Below the pieces are notes generated by a model, which saw only the letters and a list, made by a program, of their open reading frames with translations, did not search any database and had not been told where the DNA came from. Positions 5,005 through 9,343 of a stretch of DNA of 9,343 nt are shown in pieces; positions within the stretch are counted from its first letter, which is position 1, and every line of letters starts with the position of its first letter. Location of the stretch: assembly GCA_965369945.1 (NCBI GenBank), contig CBDUST010000176.1, positions 1 to 9,343 of the forward strand, in the 5' to 3' direction. The stretch is from JADFNO01 sp965369945. Its GTDB lineage: Bacteria; Planctomycetota; Phycisphaerae; Phycisphaerales; SM1A02. The translations under genes were made by a program, and so were the position numbers.

Positions 5005-5838
5005 TTACACAGTTCGTTTCGTCGGTGCGGACACGACCCACGTGGCCCAGGCGATAGCGGCGCTGGCGAAGACGAGTGAACCGGCCAATGCGAGGAAGAA
5101 CGGTTCACCGACTAATGGGCCGCGGATTGCCTGTGTACACCAGGAAAGCGGGTTGAGCCGAACGACTACTTCGAGCCATCTTGCAGCGCCTTGTGGTGGG
5201 AACAACGCGCCCGACAACAACCAGGCGGGCATGAACACGAGGTTCATGATCCCGTGAAAGGCCGCCGTCGTTTCGGTTCGCCAAGCAAAGGCCACGCCGA
5301 CGGCGGTCATAGCGACGCTTGTCACAGCGACCGCGAACAACGCCAGCAATACTGCACCGAAGGTGAGGTGTATGTCGAGTAACGGGGCCGCCGCCAGCAA
5401 CAGCGCCGCTTGCACCCACGCCACGATGGCGCCGCCGAGCGTCTTGCCCAGCGCGATCGACCAGCGTGGAGCGGGGGAGACCAACACGCTTTGCAGCCAC
5501 CCTTCACGGCGATCCTCGATAATGGAGATGCTCGAGAAAATCGCCGCAAACACTGCGACCAACGTGATCATGCCCGGCAGCAGGTATGAAGCGTAACTCG
5601 CCTCGCCCAATTGGGCCGGTGCTCGGAAGGATTGGGCGAATCCACTTCCCATGAACAGCCACAGCAAGCACGGCGTGCCGATGGCTGCGGCGAGCCGCGC
5701 CGGCTGACGTACGAAAAGAAGCAGTTCCCGGCGCACGATCACGCCCGTCACCACCCAGGCCGAAGTTGGTGACGCGTTGTAGATCGATCCCGCGTCCGGC
5801 TTCGTTGCGAAGGCAGGTTGTGGCGACAAGGTAGTCAT
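5005..5838 (-). CDS. ABC-2 type exporter permease
   Basis: The 277-residue protein has six predicted membrane segments (about 49-68, 84-107, 130-152, 160-185, 196-214, 247-270), the fold of ABC-2 permeases. Between segments 2 and 3 lies IIEDRREGWLQSVLVSP (106-122), the family's cytoplasmic coupling region (compare DRExGTLExLLVSP). LSGALFPP (208-215) before segment 6 and RLNPLSWCTQAIRG (227-240) are the usual LNPLTxxxxxxR signature. The first 30 residues are a cytoplasmic tail. Its ATG shares an ATGA with the stop of the ATPase gene, so translation is coupled and the two make one exporter. The substrate cannot be read from the sequence; drug, lipid or polysaccharide exporters and gliding-type transporters all share this fold. 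Last gene of the minus-strand operon. Confidence 0.9.
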   Translation of the reverse strand: MTTLSPQPAFATKPDAGSIYNASPTSAWVVTGVIVRRELLLFVRQPARLAAAIGTPCLLWLFMGSGFAQSFRAPAQLGEASYASYLLPGMITLVAVFAAIFSSISIIEDRREGWLQSVLVSPAPRWSIALGKTLGGAIVAWVQAALLLAAAPLLDIHLTFGAVLLALFAVAVTSVAMTAVGVAFAWRTETTAAFHGIMNLVFMPAWLLSGALFPPQGAARWLEVVVRLNPLSWCTQAIRGPLVGEPFFLALAGSLVFASAAIAWATWVVSAPTKRTV

Positions 5839-6830
5839 TCGCTTCGTTGCTCTTCGGTAGTGGTCCCATCCAGATCGAGCTGCGCTCCGGTGTGATGCTC
5901 AAAGACGTCTGCGAGCGTCGGCGGCGCGATCGTAAACGACAAGCCCGAATTTGCGAGCTGAGTAACGACTGCGGCGACCCGATCCGCATCGTGATCCAAC
6001 GACGCCGACCATCCCCCAGCCGTTCGCTCCCAACGTAGATCTCCAAGGGTGGGCGCCGCTTGCGCTTCGCCCCCAAAGACCGTTACCCGCCGCTCGCCCA
6101 GCGCTTCGCGCAGCATTGTCGGCGGGCCGTCAGCCACGATCCGCCCCTGATGCATGAGCACGACGCGATCACACCGGTCCGCTTCATCGATCAGGTGCGT
6201 GCTCAGCAGCACGATCCGTCCGAGGCCGGACTCCTCTTCACGTTCAAGCATTTTCAGGAAGGCCTCGCGCGCTACAGGATCAAGGCCGACCGTTGGTTCG
6301 TCCAGAAGAAGTAGCTTGGGGCGATGCAACATGGCGCGGGCCAGGTCCACGCGACGCGCCAAACCGCGAGAGAGTGTCTTGACCAGATCTCGGCGACGAT
6401 CCGTCAAGCCCGCTTGATCAAGTTGCTGTGTGATCCTCGATTGTGCCTCTTGCCTCGAAAGTCCGTACAAGGATGCCTGATCGCGCAGGTTCTCGTATAC
6501 CGTAAGATGCGGATCGAGCCCGTCCGTTTGGAAGACAACGCTGACCATCGGCCGAACGTCCGCCGGCCGGCTCGCGCCGAACACCTCCACGGAACCCTCA
6601 TCAAGCGGGAGTATCGAGCAGATGATTTTGATGAGGGTGGATTTGCCCGAACCGTTTGGGCCGAGGATGGCGACCGTCTGTCCCGGAGCGATTTCGAGGT
6701 CGATTCCGTGCAGAACCCGTCGCGCAGCCCGCCGCCGTGCGCCTGGATAGCTAAAGACGAGCCCACGAATCGCCAGGCCGACGGTCGCCGTCTCCATCGC
6801 TTGCTGAGGTTCGGTCGCTGTTGCCGTCAT
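5835..6830 (-). CDS. ABC transporter ATP-binding protein
   Basis: This is the ATPase partner of the permease that overlaps it by four bases. With the ATG at 6830 it has 331 residues. Walker A is GPNGSGKST (57-65), the Q-loop glutamine is in VVFQTDG (Q101), Walker B is LLLLDEP (D177, E178) and the H-loop is STH (H212). The signature reads LSRGLARR (153-160) instead of the usual LSGGQ. After the nucleotide-binding domain (to about residue 240) comes a C-terminal DUF4162-like part with GGEAQAAP and APPTLADVFEHHTG, common in ABC-2 drug-type ATPases. TVYENLRDQASLYGL (111-125) is typical of that subfamily. The frame can start at 6881, adding 17 residues, but no ribosome binding site precedes that ATG; GTGGAACTG before 6830 is slightly better. 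The gene lies 89 bases after the upstream lipoprotein gene. Confidence 0.92.
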   Translation of the reverse strand: MTATATEPQQAMETATVGLAIRGLVFSYPGARRRAARRVLHGIDLEIAPGQTVAILGPNGSGKSTLIKIICSILPLDEGSVEVFGASRPADVRPMVSVVFQTDGLDPHLTVYENLRDQASLYGLSRQEAQSRITQQLDQAGLTDRRRDLVKTLSRGLARRVDLARAMLHRPKLLLLDEPTVGLDPVAREAFLKMLEREEESGLGRIVLLSTHLIDEADRCDRVVLMHQGRIVADGPPTMLREALGERRVTVFGGEAQAAPTLGDLRWERTAGGWSASLDHDADRVAAVVTQLANSGLSFTIAPPTLADVFEHHTGAQLDLDGTTTEEQRSE

Positions 6831-6919
6831 CAGTTCCACGTAGGCCAAGATCGTATCGCGCCGGGGTGATCTTTGGATCATTCTCGGCGTTCAAATGATC
6901 TCGGACCTTCCCGGTTGGG

Positions 6920-7960
6920 CTATTGGACATACCGTTGTCGACTCCAGTTGTCCTGCAACGCTTTGTCAAAGATCGTGACTGAGGTTTGAAACAGCATTTG
7001 CCTGGCCAGTTGATCCATGAGCAGACGCTCGTGATGAAGCCTGGCGAGGCGCTCTACCGCGGATCGAACCTGGGCCGGTTCTACGTCTTCGCCGGCGATT
7101 TCACGGACCGACATGAGTACGGCATACCCGGTATCCAGCAGCACAGGCGCTGAGATTTCGCCCGATCCCAACGACCACAGTGCTTGTCGCAGCGCCTCAG
7201 GATAGCTCACGTCCCCGCGGCTGATGGGCTCGAGCAGCCCGCCTCGAGCGGCACTGGAGTCCGTCGAAATCTGCACCGCAACGTCAGCGAACGCCTCGCC
7301 GCGTCTGAGGCGCTCGATCGCAGCCTCCGCCTCGGCCAGACCAGGTACAACCATCAACCGTGCCTGACGCTTTGGACCATAAATCATTTGATACATCCGC
7401 TGTATCGTGGCTTCGTTGAGTCGAACTTCGCCGCGGATCAGGGCTCGCAGCATGGCGTTGCGGCGCATGAGCCGCTGGAACCGCTGTGGGCCTAGTCCCT
7501 GCCTTGCCCGCACCTCGTTGGCGAGCCGCTCGGCCAGGTCCGGGTCGGGATCGAGCGTCTCCAGGAATAGTTGCCGCTCGGCGTCAACATCTTCGTCTGT
7601 GATCTGAAGTCCTCGGCGCAGGAGGGTCTCGGCGGCAATTCGATCCAATATCACCTCTTGCAACACCATCGCCCCGGCGGCTTCATTCAATAGCGGCCTC
7701 AGCTCACCCCACTGGACTACACGGCCGTTGACCAACGCCGCGGGCCTGGCGTCAATCACCGTAGAGACGTTCTGAGGCTCGGCAGATGAATCGACCGGGT
7801 TCGCGGCAGGCGATGTAGGATTATCCATCGCTAATGGCGCCTGTTGGATGGGGTTGTCGTGAGAGGGCGAATCCGCAGCCGGAGTACATGCGAACAGAAT
7901 CGCAGACGCCAAGATTGCGACGGGGCTTCCCATCCCCATGTTTGAGGAATAGCCTTGCAT
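6920..7960 (-). CDS. SurA/parvulin-like peptidyl-prolyl isomerase, probable lipoprotein
   Basis: The predicted protein has 346 residues. A hydrophobic stretch ends in ILFAC (Cys25), a reasonable lipobox, and is followed by a Pro/Ser/Asn-rich linker to about residue 70, so it is probably a lipid-anchored periplasmic chaperone. PAALVNGRVVQWGELRPLL (73-91) is the start of a SurA-N-like helical domain, which continues to about 190. Residues about 198-289 form a parvulin (PPIC) rotamase: ARLMVV, AEAAIERLRRGEAFADVA, STDSSAARGGLLEPISRGD and LWSLGSGEISAPVLLDTGYAVLMSV. A C-terminal helix completes the SurA-like layout. The N-terminus has no Lys or Arg before the hydrophobic core, which is odd for a signal peptide. 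A TTG start at 7969 would add three residues; an in-frame TGA lies just upstream of that. First gene of an apparent operon with an ABC exporter; whether it acts on the exporter or its cargo is unknown. Confidence 0.82.
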   Translation of the reverse strand: MQGYSSNMGMGSPVAILASAILFACTPAADSPSHDNPIQQAPLAMDNPTSPAANPVDSSAEPQNVSTVIDARPAALVNGRVVQWGELRPLLNEAAGAMVLQEVILDRIAAETLLRRGLQITDEDVDAERQLFLETLDPDPDLAERLANEVRARQGLGPQRFQRLMRRNAMLRALIRGEVRLNEATIQRMYQMIYGPKRQARLMVVPGLAEAEAAIERLRRGEAFADVAVQISTDSSAARGGLLEPISRGDVSYPEALRQALWSLGSGEISAPVLLDTGYAVLMSVREIAGEDVEPAQVRSAVERLARLHHERLLMDQLARQMLFQTSVTIFDKALQDNWSRQRYVQ

Positions 7961-8001
7961 ATCCCCCAAGCGAACCCGGAAAACGGTCGGATGTCAAACC
8001 C
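7961..8001. promoter_or_regulatory. Very short divergent intergenic region
   Basis: Only 41 bp separate the ATG of the minus-strand lipoprotein gene from the ATG of the plus-strand zinc-ribbon gene (32 bp if the TTG start is used). Two separate promoters with leaders do not fit, so at least one must lie inside the opposing gene, or the transcripts are leaderless or overlap. I cannot identify -35/-10 boxes. Neither start has a good Shine-Dalgarno at normal spacing. Confidence 0.4.
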
Positions 8002-9255
8002 ATGGCCAAAGTAAAGCTGCTGATCTGTCCCTATTGCGGCGAGACCCAACCCCAGGCCGAGCGCTGCCGTAGCTGTGCCGGGCTCCTGGAGCCTCTGAGT
8101 CGGCAGGCGACCCACAACGCTATGGGGCCGTGGTCCGTTCGCGACCCGGACCGCCCACACCAGCCTGGGTGCAGCTACGAGACGCTGGTTCGGCTCGTGG
8201 AGCGGGGACAAGTCAGCAAATATACGATCATTCGGGGCCCCACGACCAAGCAGTTCTGGACGATTGCCAAGCGCGTGCCGGGCGTGGCCCACCTCCTGAC
8301 CTACTGCCACAACTGCGATGCATCAGTCGATCCCGGTGATCACGGCTGCCATGCCTGCGGCGTCCCCTTCGGAGCGTACTTGGACCGTAACTATTTGGGA
8401 TTGCCGGAAATTCGACCGTTGCCCTGGGAGGCTCAGCTTGACGAGAACGACGCGGCCCGATTCTCCGAGCGGTCGCTTCAAGTCAAACACCTGGGGCACG
8501 AGGCGAGCCTATCAAGTTTCGCCAGTGATGAGGAGCTGCTGCGCGAGGTGGGAACGAGTAGCCCAACGCATCGCGGCGGCGTAGGGGCGCATGCGCCCGC
8601 TGGCAACATCGCCGAACGCGTCGCTTCTGAAGCAGGAGCCGCAACCGGTCCGCGATCTGGTTCGAGCGCTAAAGCGTCCGATGTCGGCTCGAACATTTTT
8701 GACGACTATTCGGCTACCGCCGTGACACGATCACTTCACCGCCGAGTTGCCGCACAGCAACGGACGATTCGTGTGTTAGGTGTGGCGCTGATCGTTGTCG
8801 TTGTTCTCGCGGCGATCGTGACAGTGGCATCGCTTGGTAGCGACGATTCGGGTGCTGGTAATCCTGCTGTTGGATCGCCATTCGATACTGCGGTGGACGG
8901 AGCTGCGGGTGATCAGGCGATTCAGGAACCACCCGCTTCGATGTCATCTGATGCAGCGGCGAGCGGTGATGCTTTTGCGCCGGCGGCGGTTGATGCAACT
9001 CAAGAATCCGAAGTCGAGCCGGCGGTATTCTCGCCGGACACCGTCTACGCCGAGTCGCTGCAACTGATCGCCAAGGCGAAGGAGGTCGATCGACCGACCA
9101 AGGATCGCATCAAGGACTATGAGGAAGCGCTGCGACTACTCCAAGCGATTGTTACCGAAGCCTCCGCCGATGCGCAGCCGGATGATATTTCCTCCACAAT
9201 CGACCGCGCCAACAAGGCGCTGGAACGCTTACGTCTGGAAGATTTCTTTCCGTAG
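8002..9255 (+). CDS. Membrane-anchored double zinc-ribbon protein with GYF_2-like segment
   Basis: The 417-residue product has no signal peptide and one membrane segment at about 257-278. Zinc ribbon 1 is CPYC (C9, C12) with CRSC (C22, C25). Residues 41-90, starting MGPWSVRDPD with YETLVRLVERGQVSKYTIIRG, look like a GYF_2/DUF4339-type fold, where a pattern like 'G(P)xS...L..L...G.I...T.V' is usual. Zinc ribbon 2 is CHNC (C102, C105) with CHAC (C116, C119). A disordered Ser/Ala/Gly linker follows. HRRVAAQQRTIR just before the membrane segment places the N-terminus in the cytoplasm by the positive-inside rule. Outside, an acidic Ala/Asp-rich stretch (280-345) leads to helices (347-412) that resemble a TPR pair. 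The start at 8002 puts the first ribbon at once after the N-terminus; the frame is open back to 7834, but that part lies over the opposing gene. I do not know its function; such proteins are usually regulatory or scaffold-like. Confidence 0.82.
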   Translation: MAKVKLLICPYCGETQPQAERCRSCAGLLEPLSRQATHNAMGPWSVRDPDRPHQPGCSYETLVRLVERGQVSKYTIIRGPTTKQFWTIAKRVPGVAHLLTYCHNCDASVDPGDHGCHACGVPFGAYLDRNYLGLPEIRPLPWEAQLDENDAARFSERSLQVKHLGHEASLSSFASDEELLREVGTSSPTHRGGVGAHAPAGNIAERVASEAGAATGPRSGSSAKASDVGSNIFDDYSATAVTRSLHRRVAAQQRTIRVLGVALIVVVVLAAIVTVASLGSDDSGAGNPAVGSPFDTAVDGAAGDQAIQEPPASMSSDAAASGDAFAPAAVDATQESEVEPAVFSPDTVYAESLQLIAKAKEVDRPTKDRIKDYEEALRLLQAIVTEASADAQPDDISSTIDRANKALERLRLEDFFP

Positions 9256-9343
9256 AAGAGACAAGCGGACTCGACAAATTCATCCTGACATGCCTTGTAG
9301 AAAAGCTCCGTGTTGAGCCGACGTGAAGTGTATGAGCACCGCT
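9256..9343. other. End of window, no feature seen
   Basis: These 88 bases after the zinc-ribbon gene show no gene start, no obvious terminator hairpin and no repeat shared with the rest of the window. Confidence 0.5.

Noticed and set aside
4592..5108. Three overlapping minus-strand ORFs of 88-92 codons
   Set aside because: Their content comes from the GC palindromes (GQDARAT, GRMPVP, GWKPVP words) and from antisense of lptG and the permease. They have no ribosome binding site and no family resemblance.
7834..8001. Upstream extension of the zinc-ribbon gene frame to 7834 (56 more residues)
   Set aside because: The extra part lies antisense over the lipoprotein gene start, has low-complexity Arg/Pro content, and would place the zinc ribbon away from the N-terminus. 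The ATG at 8002 is more natural.

Overview
The window is a piece of a moderately GC-rich Gram-negative chromosome. It most resembles Planctomycetota (my inference). The pointers are a kinesin-light-chain-type TPR tail of the sort found on planctomycete Ser/Thr kinases, the remains of an ECF sigma factor of the group that often sits beside such kinases, a pair of LptF/LptG-type permeases (so an outer membrane), and intergenic palindromes of the 'CACGGGCA-TCC-TGCCCGTG' kind that I associate with these genomes. No rRNA, tRNA, CRISPR array or phage gene was seen.

Left part (1-1911). The window opens inside a TPR protein that ends at 628. It is followed by a broken ECF sigma factor (about 682-928) with a frameshift, an internal stop and a missing C-terminal helix-turn-helix. 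A perfect ribosome binding site in front of a two-codon ORF comes next, then an intact small secreted protein (1026-1520). From 1521 to 1911 there is no gene, but there are several strong fold-back structures, including a three-stem element at 1676-1750.

Centre (1912-5004). Two consecutive plus-strand genes encode LptF-like and LptG-like permeases, the inner-membrane half of a lipopolysaccharide exporter. The first has an unusually large periplasmic part. The stop codon of the second lies on the edge of a 227-bp MITE-like element with terminal inverted repeats and TA flanks. This element carries a long GC-rich palindrome, and further hairpins follow up to the convergent operon.

Right part (5005-9343). 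A minus-strand operon runs from a SurA/parvulin-like lipoprotein through an ABC ATPase to an ABC-2 permease. The ATPase and permease genes overlap by ATGA, so they almost certainly form one exporter; its substrate is unknown. Divergent from it, only about 41 bp away, is a single-pass membrane protein with two zinc ribbons around a GYF_2-like segment and a helical extracytoplasmic tail.

I do not see a clear new multi-gene system. The points most worth following are the MITE on the lptG stop codon, the decayed sigma factor next to the TPR/kinase tail, the cloverleaf-like intergenic element and the enlarged LptF periplasmic domain.
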